64,000 nt of DNA from DAOUEX01 sp034430235 (GCA_964478075.1 CAYZGO010000010.1:37437-101436); one strand, 5' to 3'; positions 51,981 to 60,862 are shown, counted from the stretch's first letter. Numbers and translations are program-made. Notes: generated by a model not told the origin, from the letters alone.

Positions 51981-52229
51981 CCATCCGCCACACGGCTTGG
52001 TTGTGCGATTTCCTCTTGCACACAGTTCAAGAGTCGCATGATCTGTGCATCAGGCAGGCCGGCCAACCCACCGCAACTTTGCCAGTCCGCTTGCCCCAGG
52101 CGAGTAGCGTTGTGCTGCCTCAAGTTGGCAGAGTGAGGGGGCAGTTCGTCCCCCTGGAAGAAGCATTCACCAGGAAGAGATGGCCGCCCCCGTCGAGCTT
52201 TCTGTTTTCCCCTTCATACAGATGAAGGA

Positions 52230-53069
52230 CTACTTCGCACTAGCTCCCGCAAAGAAAAGCACCTTATTGTCTTCGTCAATCCGGACCCAGTGTGGCAATC
52301 CAGCGCCAGAGCCAGTAGACGAAGACCCCGCTGGCGTCGTAAACTGCCAGGTATCCGACGGCTCCCCCATGGCATAGTCATTCCGCGCATTGACATACCA
52401 CTCGTAAGTGGTAGCAGAGTCAATCTGCCACTCGGTTGTGTTCTGCGTGCCAGTTACCCAGCTATAATACTCCACAAGCGGCTCGTCAGCTCTTGCCCAG
52501 GATACCATGTATTCTATGGCTCCAACAACGGGCAACCACTGGAAGGTCACTGGCAGCGATGCGAGCGTACTCCCGTTGATGGGCGTCACCAGCGTAGGTG
52601 GAGGCAGAATAGTGCCGCCAGAACCAGAGGTGAAGCTCCATACATCCGAGAAAGGCCCCTGGGTTGTGTCACCGCACTCCAACCATGCTCGCCAGTAGTA
52701 GGTGGTGGCGGGCTCCAGATTCACCCCAAATCGGAATTCCCCTTCGCCTTGCGCAGGAGGGTAGTGCAACCAGAATACTGGGCGCGTGAATCCAGGATCC
52801 CTACATAGTTCAATCTGTAATAGCGTCGCGTAAGCACAATCGCCGGCGTCCCATCGGAACACTGGGATCAGGGTGTTGAGAGTGGCGCCGTTCCCGGGGA
52901 AGATGAGTGTGGGAATGGTAGAGCACGGACCAGAAGCCCTGAAAACGACAGGAGAATATGACTTGTAGGTCGCATTTGCAGCGGCTTTGTATTGTGCCGG
53001 CCCCGCAAGCGTGCCCAGGAGGACAAGACCCACGATCGCAGCAGCCATCAAGATGACTCGGCTTTTCAT
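52230..53069 (-). CDS. exported protein with fibronectin-like repeats
   Basis: 279 residues from an ATG behind AGGAG. Signal peptide to about residue 30 (ILMAAAIVGLVLLGTLAGPA), then a YLP-like YKSYSPVVFR segment. Two similar beta-sandwich modules follow (LIFPGNGATLNTLIPVFRWD; TLVTPINGSTLASLPVTFQW), each with a Trp in YYWRAWLEC or YEWYVNA, typical of fibronectin III/Big-type surface proteins. It ends without an anchor. A near-consensus promoter lies upstream. Confidence 0.7.
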   Translation of the reverse strand: MKSRVILMAAAIVGLVLLGTLAGPAQYKAAANATYKSYSPVVFRASGPCSTIPTLIFPGNGATLNTLIPVFRWDAGDCAYATLLQIELCRDPGFTRPVFWLHYPPAQGEGEFRFGVNLEPATTYYWRAWLECGDTTQGPFSDVWSFTSGSGGTILPPPTLVTPINGSTLASLPVTFQWLPVVGAIEYMVSWARADEPLVEYYSWVTGTQNTTEWQIDSATTYEWYVNARNDYAMGEPSDTWQFTTPAGSSSTGSGAGLPHWVRIDEDNKVLFFAGASAK

Positions 53070-53139
53070 CTCTTGGGCTCCTTTCGATTGTGCCCTAACC
53101 AAACCACGACAGTGAACCGACGAACGACGTTTCACAGTG

Positions 53140-53168
53140 ATTATATCATAAACCCACAACTATGCCAA
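53140..53168 (-). promoter_or_regulatory. promoter of the fibronectin-like protein gene
   Basis: Minus strand TTGGCA, 17 bases, TATAAT; about 70 bases before the ATG. Confidence 0.8.
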
Positions 53169-53473
53169 CAACTCGCATTTGCTAGTCCACCTTCGTTCGC
53201 TCATTGGAACGTGCATTGACAATCCTTTCTATACAAGAAGTGAGCGTCGAGAAGGCTATTCAACGCATCATCGTTCGTTTGAGCCGGGCACGGCCTCCTT
53301 GTCCTTCGCCCCCACCCACCATCAGCCCTGAAACGACGTAGCGTTGCAGGTACCCAGCCTGAATCTCTCGTGGCTTATCTCAATGCTTCTCCCTCACAAT
53401 AATACCATTTGAACAATTCAGCCCCCTCATCCTCGCAAGTCAGAAAATTCCTACAACCCTGCCGCGACGCCGC

Positions 53474-53635
53474 TTGACGAATCAACCAGGGTGAAGTATA
53501 ATGTCAGTGAAGCAAGAAACAGCATGGCCAGCGCCATTCAGCAATCCTGGTGTGAAATCCTCATGCGCAGGAGAGAACAAACACCCTGCACATCAACGCC
53601 GCTCCCTGGGCACGACGGAGGCGGCGTTTCGCATT
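53474..53635 (+). ncRNA. putative short transcript with own promoter and terminator
   Basis: TTGACG, 17 bases, TATAAT (53474-53502), then about 90 bases including TCCTG...CAGGA pairing, then a hairpin AACGCCGCTCC / GGAGGCGGCGTT at 53595-53628 and TTCGCATTTG. No reading frame with a ribosome site lies between. It could be a small RNA, or a leader attenuator for the membrane protein gene at 53885. It matches none of the riboswitch consensus motifs that I know. Confidence 0.45.
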
Positions 53636-53884
53636 TGAGGGCAGGCCACCGATTACATCGGAATCCGCAAGTGGAAATTGGACGCTGAGGCCATATCGAT
53701 TTCGGCCGGGGACACACTCAACTCTACGTCCGCGAGATTAGGATTTGCAGGTCACGGGACATGCTCCCTGGACAGTTGACGTCTGGCTCGCGCCCGCCTG
53801 TGGGTAAACGGCCACCTTTTCCGCTCACTGAGCTTGCCAGAGGGATAGCGTGGAGGAACTGAAACTCCAGGGGAGGACTAGAGT

Positions 53885-54262
53885 ATGCCCGACATACAGT
53901 TGCTTGTTCTGCTCGGTATTGGCACCCTTGTGAGTTCCATTGTTGAGGCAATACTGGGAAAAGAGGCAGTGAGCCGCTTCTTCGCTCACGTTGTGGGCGC
54001 CACCTTGGTGCTCATCATTGCGCCCGTGTTCATGGGGACCCCACTCCGTCATCTGCTAACCGTGGAATTCCTCACCCAGCACATGCGCAGTCTGATCAAC
54101 GCGAAGACACAGGTTCTCGTTTTTGTCGGCGTGAGTGCACTGGCTCCGTTAGTCCCTGAAGCGATTCTGGGCCCCAAGCCGCGACTGGGCCTTGTGACCC
54201 ACCTTTTAGGACTGCTCCTGGGGTCTTACGTCGCCGACTGGCCGCCGTTGGACCTGCACTGA
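53885..54262 (+). CDS. small hydrophobic membrane protein
   Basis: 125 residues from an ATG behind GGAGG. Three to four hydrophobic helices (LLVLLGIGTLVSSIVEAILG, VGATLVLIIAPVFMG, VLVFVGVSALAPLVPEAILG, LLGLLLGSYVADW). The two halves look alike (VSSIVEAILGKEA and LAPLVPEAILGPK), suggesting an internal duplication. No known family. It may be controlled by the upstream structured leader. Confidence 0.6.
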   Translation: MPDIQLLVLLGIGTLVSSIVEAILGKEAVSRFFAHVVGATLVLIIAPVFMGTPLRHLLTVEFLTQHMRSLINAKTQVLVFVGVSALAPLVPEAILGPKPRLGLVTHLLGLLLGSYVADWPPLDLH

Positions 54263-54603
54263 TAAGACGTATGGCAAACGCAAAATGCACTTCGAACACT
54301 CCTGACAAGAAAGAATCTGAGCCGTGACCAACGATTTGAAGCCCTGCGCAGAGGCTAAGAGTGGCTTCAGGCACTGGATCCATGCGCCACACTAAGATCC
54401 TGTGGGTCTTCTCAGGCTTCGCCCTTGACGGCTCGGGCCCGAAGGGTCGAAGGCTTCGGACACCAAATTCGATTCCGCGGGCCGGGTTCTTCACGCGAAA
54501 GCTGGCAACTGCAAGTTCACCTTGCCAACAGCCTAAAAGTGCGCCAAACTATGAGCACACGCGAACCACGTTGCACTGGTGACCAGGCAACGGAGTGCTC
54601 CCT
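54263..54603. other. gene-less stretch before resB
   Basis: Contains a hairpin-forming CTTCGCCCTTGACGGC and GGGTCGAAGGCTTCGG pair near 54418-54463 and a nested hairpin (GAGCAC...GTGCTC) just before the resB ATG. Open frames are short and unsupported. Confidence 0.5.
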
Positions 54604-55689
54604 ATGACAGGCTTTACTGACAAACGCAAAAAGAAGCTGTGGCGTACGATCTGGCGAGTGCTGGCCTCCATGCGCCTCGCCATCTGGCTCCTCGCCGCCC
54701 TGGGGCTGCTCACGCTCGTGGGTACGCTGCTTCCGCAACTGCCTGCGGCTATGGACCAGGCCGCACGAGCCGTCTGGTTTGAGTTGGCCAGACACAAGTA
54801 CGGCTCCTCCTACGGCCTCCTGCGCTCCCTTGGCCTCTTTGAACTATTTCGCTCTCCAGCCCTGCTGGCCCTGCTCGCAGCGCTGCTGGTCAACGCAACC
54901 TTGTGCACCATTAACCGCCTGCGCGCCCTGGGCCGCATGATCCGCAAGAGGCGCATCACAGCATTGGGTTCACTGATAACACACATCGCCTCCATTGCCT
55001 TGCTGCTGAGCCTGGCGGTTTCCCACGGCTACGCCTGGCAGGAAAGCTCAGTGGCCCTGGCTGCGGGCCAGATGCACACGCTGGGCCACGGCAGGGACGT
55101 CATCATACGCAGCGATGGCTTCAACATCAAGTGTGACGCCCACGGCCAGCCCATTGACTACGTGGCGCAAGTGACTGTGATCAAAGGCGCTCGCCCAATC
55201 CGCAGCTCCAGCGTAAAGCTGAACGCGCCACTGCGCGTCGGTGGCGTTGGCGTGTGGCTGGTCTCGTACGAGCCTGCCGTACGTGTCCAAGTGCGCAGCC
55301 AGGAAGGCCAGGCGCTCACCCTAGAAAGTGATACAGGCAGGCGGAGCAGCGGTCAGGCCACGCTCAGCCTGAACAGTGGACAGGCACTCCTGCGCGTGCC
55401 GTCCATGAGCCTGGAATTGCACTTTTCGAGGGTAACGGGGAGCGAGACAGACCAGGCCTTTTACCTGCAAGTGCTGCGCAGCGGCACGGCAACGCCACTC
55501 CTGGCCGAGAGAGTACAGGCAGGTCAGGAAATCCTGATCGCTGGCGTCAGTGTGATCCTGCATGCCGACCGGTACGTGATCTATCGTCTGAAAAGCGATC
55601 CAGGAGCCATACCAGCCCTGCTTTCAGCACTGGCTCTGGTAGTGGGCATCACCCTTTCGCTTTTCTCAGCAAACGAGCGTGACAAATGA
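54604..55689 (+). CDS. resB: cytochrome c biogenesis protein ResB/Ccs1
   Basis: 361 residues from the ATG behind GGAG. Three hydrophobic segments near the N-terminus (LRLAIWLLAALGLLTLVGTL opening), a large extracytoplasmic domain of about 200 residues and a final helix (LSALALVVGITLSLFSANE). Ccs1/ResB delivers reduced heme and apocytochrome for covalent attachment in system II. Its stop overlaps the start of ccsA by 4 bases, so the two are translated together, as is usual. Confidence 0.9.
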   Translation: MTGFTDKRKKKLWRTIWRVLASMRLAIWLLAALGLLTLVGTLLPQLPAAMDQAARAVWFELARHKYGSSYGLLRSLGLFELFRSPALLALLAALLVNATLCTINRLRALGRMIRKRRITALGSLITHIASIALLLSLAVSHGYAWQESSVALAAGQMHTLGHGRDVIIRSDGFNIKCDAHGQPIDYVAQVTVIKGARPIRSSSVKLNAPLRVGGVGVWLVSYEPAVRVQVRSQEGQALTLESDTGRRSSGQATLSLNSGQALLRVPSMSLELHFSRVTGSETDQAFYLQVLRSGTATPLLAERVQAGQEILIAGVSVILHADRYVIYRLKSDPGAIPALLSALALVVGITLSLFSANERDK

Positions 55690-56555
55690 ATGGCACACAG
55701 ACAACGGCCTACGCCATAGCTAGCATGGCCCTCGCAGCTTCCTGCGTCGCACATGGCTTCGCTTCACGAGATGGGCAGCGCTCTCGCCAAGCCCTGTCTG
55801 AGCGCCTGGGCACCTGGACGGCTGTAGGGGCGCTGTTGGCGCTGCTGACGGGCCTGGTCACGCGCGCCATCTTGGCCGGCCGCTGGCCCCTGGGCACTAC
55901 CTTGGAATTCACCCTGGCTTTCGCTGCATCCGTCGTTCTGCTCTACCTTCTTCTGAGAAAGACTGCCCAAACGCCTCTGGCGGGAGCGACAGCGACCCTG
56001 CTAGCCTTGCTGCTGGTGCTGCACGCCCTCTTCGTTCAGCCAGAGACGGCGCGCAGCATTCAACTCCTGCCACCTGTTATGCGCGGCCCGTGGTTCATCC
56101 TGCACACTCTCCTGACAGCCCTTGCTTACGGCGCGCTGACCGTCGCCGGCGGCGTGGCGCTGCCTGCCCTGCGAGCCCTGAGCGAAGCCGAACGGAGCGA
56201 AACTGAACGGAGCGAAGCCGAAGGGAGCGGCGTCAGCTCCGGCCTGCGGGTCACGGCTTTCGTGGATCGCGCTATGGCCATTGGCTACATCGCGCTGAGC
56301 CTGGGCATGATCAGCGGTGGAATCTGGGGTGAACTGGCCTGGGGAGAGTATTGGACCTGGAGTACCAAGGAAGCCTGGACGCTCGCCACGTGGCTGGCAT
56401 GCACCTTCTACTATCACGTGCGCCATCGTCGTGGCTGGCGCGGGCGACGTGCGATGTGCATCGCCGTTCTGACCACTGTCACCGTATGGGTCAGCTTTTT
56501 CCTGACCCCCACCCTGCTGCAGTGGACCCGGCTACAGCAATGGCGAATCTATTGA
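55686..56555 (+). CDS. ccsA: cytochrome c assembly protein CcsA/ResC
   Basis: 289 residues. Several hydrophobic segments; the heme-binding WWD-like domain reads GGIWGELAWGEYWTWSTKEA followed by TLATWLACTFYY, with conserved His in HTLLTALAYGALTV upstream. CcsA presents heme outside the membrane for attachment to CxxCH motifs. In the middle a 17-residue insertion (ALSEAERSETERSEAEGSG) is encoded by a dispersed repeat that is inserted in frame. The gene is 100 bases upstream of the Tat-exported radical SAM gene that contains a CxxCH motif. Confidence 0.9.
   Translation: MNGTQTTAYAIASMALAASCVAHGFASRDGQRSRQALSERLGTWTAVGALLALLTGLVTRAILAGRWPLGTTLEFTLAFAASVVLLYLLLRKTAQTPLAGATATLLALLLVLHALFVQPETARSIQLLPPVMRGPWFILHTLLTALAYGALTVAGGVALPALRALSEAERSETERSEAEGSGVSSGLRVTAFVDRAMAIGYIALSLGMISGGIWGELAWGEYWTWSTKEAWTLATWLACTFYYHVRHRRGWRGRRAMCIAVLTTVTVWVSFFLTPTLLQWTRLQQWRIY
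56178..56230. repeat. AGCGAAGCCGAACGGAGCG repeat inside ccsA
   Basis: Three tandem copies of about 19 bases, read in frame as ERSEAE-type residues. Similar pieces lie at 45.35, 51.04 and 54.42 kb. Confidence 0.8.
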
Positions 56556-56656
56556 CGGTTTACAGTTGACGGTTGGCAGTGAACGGTGACTGAGCAGTGG
56601 TACGCAACAGCAAACACGGCTTGCGCATCACTCGTCACGTTTCAGGAGCTACAGTC

Positions 56657-57871
56657 ATGTCTCGTATCACCAGACGACAATTTCTGACGGGGCTAGCGTG
56701 CTCGGGACTGTGCGCGCTGGGTGGCGGCGCCCTGATCTCGGCGCTTTCACAGGAGAAGCCGGCGAGCGCTGCTGTTCCTCGCCGTTTCACACGGGAGGCG
56801 CTCTACTACAGCACCTCTGACGAGAAGCTGCACTGCGAGTCCTGTCACGGCACCGTCCAGCAGTCGCGCACGCAGTATTGCCACGTCCCACATGCGGGCG
56901 GTTACGTAAAGTGCCAGTTGTGCCCAAAAGGATGCCTCATTGCTGATGGCCACCGTGGAGACTGCGGCGTGCGGGAGAACCGGGGTGGTGTGCTCTACAC
57001 GCTAGTCTACGGTAGAGTTTGTGCTGAGCACGCCGACCCCATCGAGAAAAAGCCCCTCTACCACTTTCTGCCCGGCAGCATGGCCTTCTCCATAGCCACG
57101 CCTGGCTGCAACCTGCACTGCCTCTACTGTCAGAACTGGCAGATTTCGCAGCGGCGACCGGAGGAGGTGCAGAGCAACAACATTCCGCCGGCACAGGCCG
57201 TCGCTTACGCGCAACGCTACGAGTGCCCGCTCATAGCTTATACCTACTCCGAACCCACCATCTTTTACGAGTACATGCTGGACACGGCACGGCTGGCGCG
57301 TGCTCAGAACGTGCGCAGCGTGGTCATCAGTGCTGGCTACATCAACCCTGCACCGCTGCGCGAACTGTGCCGTGCCGTGGATGCCGTCAAGATAGACTTC
57401 AAGGGCTTTAGCCAGGACTTTTACGAGCGCATCTGCGACGGCAGTCTGCAGCCTGTACTGGACACCATGAAACTCATCCGCCAGCAAGGTGTGCACCTGG
57501 AAATCGTGACCCTGGTAGTCCCCACGCTGAACGACGACCCGGAGGAAATACGCGCCATGTGCCGCTGGATTGTGGATGAATTGGGGCCCGATGTGCCTGC
57601 ACACTTCAGCCGCTTTCATCCCCTGTTCAAGTTGACGGCCTTGCCACCCACACCCGTGGAAACGCTGGAACAGGCACGAGCCATCGCCCTGGAGGAAGGA
57701 ATCCACTACGCCTACGTGGGCAATGTGCCCGGCCACCCTGGAGACAACACCTACTGCCATCACTGCAGTGAGATGATAATCCGCCGCCTGGGTTTCACCG
57801 TCGTCGAGAACCACCTGGTCGGCGGAAAATGCGAGTACTGCGGGCAGCCCATCCCCGGCGTGTGGAAGTAG
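56657..57871 (+). CDS. amrS: AmmeMemoRadiSam system radical SAM enzyme, Tat-exported, with CxxCH
   Basis: 404 residues from the ATG behind AGGAG. The N-terminus SRITRRQFLTGLACSGL is a twin-arginine signal with cleavage near ASA. Residues 60-64 are CESCH, the heme-c attachment signature, in an insertion of about 25 residues that precedes the usual CQLCPKGC (86-93) and GDCGVRENRGG (101-111) opening. The radical SAM triad is CNLHCLYC (151-158). The C-terminus has zinc-type pairs CHHC and CEYCGQP. Family AmrS partners with MEMO and AMMECR1 proteins, here encoded together at 60954. ResB/CcsA genes lie just upstream. The heme is an inference from the motif and context. Confidence 0.88.
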   Translation: MSRITRRQFLTGLACSGLCALGGGALISALSQEKPASAAVPRRFTREALYYSTSDEKLHCESCHGTVQQSRTQYCHVPHAGGYVKCQLCPKGCLIADGHRGDCGVRENRGGVLYTLVYGRVCAEHADPIEKKPLYHFLPGSMAFSIATPGCNLHCLYCQNWQISQRRPEEVQSNNIPPAQAVAYAQRYECPLIAYTYSEPTIFYEYMLDTARLARAQNVRSVVISAGYINPAPLRELCRAVDAVKIDFKGFSQDFYERICDGSLQPVLDTMKLIRQQGVHLEIVTLVVPTLNDDPEEIRAMCRWIVDELGPDVPAHFSRFHPLFKLTALPPTPVETLEQARAIALEEGIHYAYVGNVPGHPGDNTYCHHCSEMIIRRLGFTVVENHLVGGKCEYCGQPIPGVWK

Positions 57872-57933
57872 ACCAAGACTGCGATGCGCGCAAGCTAGTC
57901 GCCGATTTACCCACAACAGAAAGGAATGGAACC

Positions 57934-59658
57934 GTGACAGCACGACGCTGTATCGCACTCGTTCTCGTCGCCAGCCTGGCCCTCTCCCTGACCTGGGCCG
58001 TGGCTGCCCGGCGGCCAGCGCCGCCAGACTCCCCTCTCCCGCAATCGCGAGAGGGGCGGGGGGTGAGGGCCCAACAAGGGCAGAACGTCGAATTGATTGC
58101 TCAGATCGGAGGCACGGTAGACGCTGTAGCCCTCCAGGGGAACTATGCCTACATCGGCCTCGGACCACGCCTGGTGATCCTCAACGTCTCCGATCCGGCC
58201 TATCCTGCTGTCCTCGGTACGACAGGGGGGCTGCCCAACGCTGTACGGAGCGTGACGCTCGCAGGCAATTACGCGTACGTCGCAGCTGGGAACAGCGGCC
58301 TGGGCATCATCAACGTCTCCGACCCCGCAGCCCCGACCGAGATCGGCTTCTACGATACGCCGGGGTATGCCTATGACGTAGCGGTAGCCGGGGAGTACGC
58401 CTACATCGCCGACGAGTACTCGGGCCTCCGTATCATTGACGTCTCGGACCCGGCGCACCCCACAGAGATTGGCTTCTGCGCCACGCCAGGGCGGGCCACG
58501 GGCGTGGCGCTGGCCCCCGAAGGCTACGGCTACGTCGCCGATAAAAGCGCGGGCCTGCGCATCATCAATGTCTTCGACCCGGCAAACCCGACGGAGACCG
58601 CCTTCTACGATGCAGCGGGGTCTCCCTCAGGCGTGGCGGTAGCCGGGGGCTATGCGTACGTCGCTGATTGCCCCGCGGGCCTGCGCATCATCAACGTCTC
58701 CGACCCGGCGCACCCCGCCGACACCGGCTTCTGCGACACGCCAGGGTACGCCCTGGAGGTAGCGTTGGCGGCCGAAGGCTACGCCTACGTTGCAGATGGG
58801 AGTGCGGGCCTGTGCATCATCAACGTCTTTGACCGGGCGCATCCCACAGAGACCGGTTCCTACGACACGCCAGGGTTTGCCGTGGGCGTGGCGCTCGCAG
58901 CAGACTATGCCTATGTCGCCGATGGCTCTGCCGGCCTGCGCGTCATTAACGTCTCTGACCGGGCGCACCCCACCGAGACCGGCTTTTACGACACGCCAGG
59001 GTATGCCGGTGGCGTGGCTGTGGCGGGAGATTACGCCTACATCGCCGATGAGGCTGAGGGCCTGCGCATCATCAACGTCTCCGACCCGGCGCACCCCACT
59101 GAGGCCGGCTACTGCGATACGCCGGGGTGGGCCTATGGCGTGCCAGTAGCCGGTGACTATGTCTACGTCCCCGCTGGGTATTCGGGGCTCCTCATCATCA
59201 ACGTCTCAGACCCAGCGCACCCGGCCGAGGTGGGCTTCTGGGACACGCCGGGGAATGCCGAGCGGGTGGCCCTGGCAGCCGAAGGCTACGCTTACGTCGC
59301 TGACGGGCCGTCTGGCTTGCGCATCATCAACGTCTCGGACCCCGCGAACCCCACGGAGAGCGGCTTCTACGACACGCCGGGGGACGCCGGGGACGTGGCG
59401 CTGACGGCCGAAGGCTACGCCTACGTCGCTGATAGGAATGGGGGACTGACCATCCTGTACTTCACTGGTGAGGGACCGACGCCCACATCGACACCAACGC
59501 CCACGCCGACCGCTACGCCCACGTCAACGCGCACTCCAACGCTGACCCACACACCTACGCACACGTTCACTCCCGTGCACACTCACACGCCGACACACAC
59601 AGCCACACCCACAACAATGTGGCAACTATATCTGCCCATCGTGCTCAACCTCGCCTGA
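57934..59658 (+). CDS. exported LVIVD-repeat beta-propeller protein
   Basis: 574 residues from a GTG. A signal peptide (CIALVLVASLALSLTWAVAA) is followed by a repeat-encoded linker, then about ten repeats of 42 residues with consensus INVSDPAHPTExGFYDTPGY...VAVAGxYAYVADxxxGLRI. Each repeat is an LVIVD/propeller blade module of the kind found in surface binding proteins. The tail is a Thr/Pro stretch of about 45 residues and ends MWQLYLPIVLNLA, the YLP-type tail. It probably binds a ligand or partner outside the cell; its frame begins inside the 3' end of amrS only if the long unsupported frame is taken, so the GTG start is chosen. Confidence 0.88.
   Translation: MTARRCIALVLVASLALSLTWAVAARRPAPPDSPLPQSREGRGVRAQQGQNVELIAQIGGTVDAVALQGNYAYIGLGPRLVILNVSDPAYPAVLGTTGGLPNAVRSVTLAGNYAYVAAGNSGLGIINVSDPAAPTEIGFYDTPGYAYDVAVAGEYAYIADEYSGLRIIDVSDPAHPTEIGFCATPGRATGVALAPEGYGYVADKSAGLRIINVFDPANPTETAFYDAAGSPSGVAVAGGYAYVADCPAGLRIINVSDPAHPADTGFCDTPGYALEVALAAEGYAYVADGSAGLCIINVFDRAHPTETGSYDTPGFAVGVALAADYAYVADGSAGLRVINVSDRAHPTETGFYDTPGYAGGVAVAGDYAYIADEAEGLRIINVSDPAHPTEAGYCDTPGWAYGVPVAGDYVYVPAGYSGLLIINVSDPAHPAEVGFWDTPGNAERVALAAEGYAYVADGPSGLRIINVSDPANPTESGFYDTPGDAGDVALTAEGYAYVADRNGGLTILYFTGEGPTPTSTPTPTPTATPTSTRTPTLTHTPTHTFTPVHTHTPTHTATPTTMWQLYLPIVLNLA
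58029..58070. repeat. CCCCTCTCCC...GAGAGGGG palindrome inside the LVIVD gene
   Basis: CCCCTCTC and GAGAGGGG arms at 58031-58038 and 58049-58056, with flanking CTC and GGGTGAGGG. Read in frame it encodes SPLPQSREGRGVR between the signal peptide and the first blade. Confidence 0.8.
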
Positions 59659-59670
59659 CTAGCTGTCTGA

Positions 59671-59787
59671 ATGCCTTGCACCGATGCAGAGATCGGCCGA
59701 GCATTGGGCTTCACCATCGTGGAAGGAAAACGCGAGGGCTACGTGCAGCCCAGGGCCACAGTGAGCCAGGTCACCTGCAGCGGATAG
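59671..59787 (+). pseudogene. decayed tail of a second amrS gene
   Basis: The frame reads TDAEIGRALGFTIVEGKREG then YVQPRA, aligning with the end of amrS (SEMIIRRLGFTVVENHLVGG, KCEYCGQPIPG). At DNA level GGAAAA, GCGAG, CT, CG and GCAGCCC match at the same spacing. It ends at a TAG at 59785. It lies between the LVIVD gene and the next secreted protein gene. Confidence 0.7.
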
Positions 59788-59797
59788 GAGCAAAACA

Positions 59798-60862
59798 ATG
59801 AAAGCGCGCCGGTTCGCCATCCTGATAATCGCAACCCTGGTAACTCTGTTGAGCCTCGTCGTGCCCTCAACCCTGCTCACGCGCGGCGCATCTCCCCCCG
59901 CTCCCATTGAAGGAGCCGCGCCCCCTCCCTTCCAGGCACCTCCCAACGTGGCGGGGTGTGCGGTTTTCCCTGCGGATAATGTGTGGAACGTGCCGGTGGA
60001 CACGCTGCCCGTAGACGCCAACTCTTCCGCCTACATCGCCTCCATCGGTGCCGACGAGCACGTCCATGCTGATTTTGGTTCTGGCACCTGGGAGGGCGAG
60101 CCTATCGGCATCCCCTACGCAGACGTACCGGGCACCCAGCAGAAGGTGCCTCTCACTTTCGACTGGGCTGACGAAAGCGACCCAGGCCCCTACCCCATCC
60201 CCACCGACGTGCCCATTGAGGGCGGTAGCGATAGCGAGGGCGACCGTCATGTCCTTGTGCTGGACCGTGACAACTGCATTCTATACGAGTTGTTCTACGC
60301 CTTCCCCCAGGATGACGGCAGTTGGCACGCCGGGTCTGGTGCGATCTTTGACCTCAACTCCAACGCGCTGCGGCCAGCGGGCTGGACCTCGGCTGACGCG
60401 GCCGGCCTGCCCATACTGCCAGGACTGGTGCGCTACGAAGAAGTGGCTGAGGGCGAGATCCGACACGCGGTGCGCTGTACCGCTCCACGCACCCGCAGAG
60501 AGTACATCTGGCCAGCGCGCCACTATGCGTCGAGCCTCACTGCTGCGCAATACCCGCCCATGGGCCAGCGCTTTCGCCTCCGGGCTGACTTTGACATTTC
60601 GGACTTTTCGCCCGAGGTGCAGGTCATCCTTCGTGCTCTGAAGACATACAGCATGATCCTCGCAGACAACGGCGCGCCCTGGTTCATCTCTGGTGTCCCG
60701 GACGAGCATTGGGACAACGATGTACTCCACGAGTTGCACCGGGTCCACGGCTCGGATTTTCAGGCAGTAGACCAGTCATCGCTGATGGTGGACCCCGACT
60801 CCGGCCAGGCACGGGCCCGCAGATACCAGGTCTACCTGCCGCTGCTGTTGCGCGATCAATAA
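59798..60862 (+). CDS. secreted protein with YLP-type tail
   Basis: 354 residues from an ATG behind GGAG. Signal peptide to about residue 30 (FAILIIATLVTLLSLVVPST). The body has three Trp/Asp-rich beta segments (VFPADNVWNVPVDTLPVDAN; ADEHVHADFGSGTWEGEPIG; ASSLTAAQYPPMGQRFRLRA) and conserved Cys in VAGCAVFP and NCILYEL. It ends RARRYQVYLPLLLRDQ. No enzyme family is recognised. It lies in the same run as the exported AmmeMemoRadiSam genes, so it may be a partner. Confidence 0.75.
   Translation: MKARRFAILIIATLVTLLSLVVPSTLLTRGASPPAPIEGAAPPPFQAPPNVAGCAVFPADNVWNVPVDTLPVDANSSAYIASIGADEHVHADFGSGTWEGEPIGIPYADVPGTQQKVPLTFDWADESDPGPYPIPTDVPIEGGSDSEGDRHVLVLDRDNCILYELFYAFPQDDGSWHAGSGAIFDLNSNALRPAGWTSADAAGLPILPGLVRYEEVAEGEIRHAVRCTAPRTRREYIWPARHYASSLTAAQYPPMGQRFRLRADFDISDFSPEVQVILRALKTYSMILADNGAPWFISGVPDEHWDNDVLHELHRVHGSDFQAVDQSSLMVDPDSGQARARRYQVYLPLLLRDQ

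Larger units (their letters stand above)
53070..53884. other. gene-less stretch with two promoters and a possible small RNA
   Basis: Between the divergent surface-protein gene and a small membrane-protein gene. It contains the outward promoter of the former and a promoter-hairpin pair at 53474-53635; nothing else is recognised. Confidence 0.6.

Noticed and set aside
53509..53635. Leader considered as a known riboswitch (cobalamin, TPP, FMN, c-di-GMP, fluoride)
   Set aside because: None of the conserved core motifs of these classes could be laid over the sequence.
57002..58168. 388-codon minus-strand frame over amrS
   Set aside because: Antisense to the cysteine-rich radical SAM gene, with no family match of its own.
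57934..59460. Tandem 126-base repeats considered as CRISPR or satellite array
   Set aside because: They are in frame, all encode an LVIVD propeller blade, and vary in the way protein repeats do.
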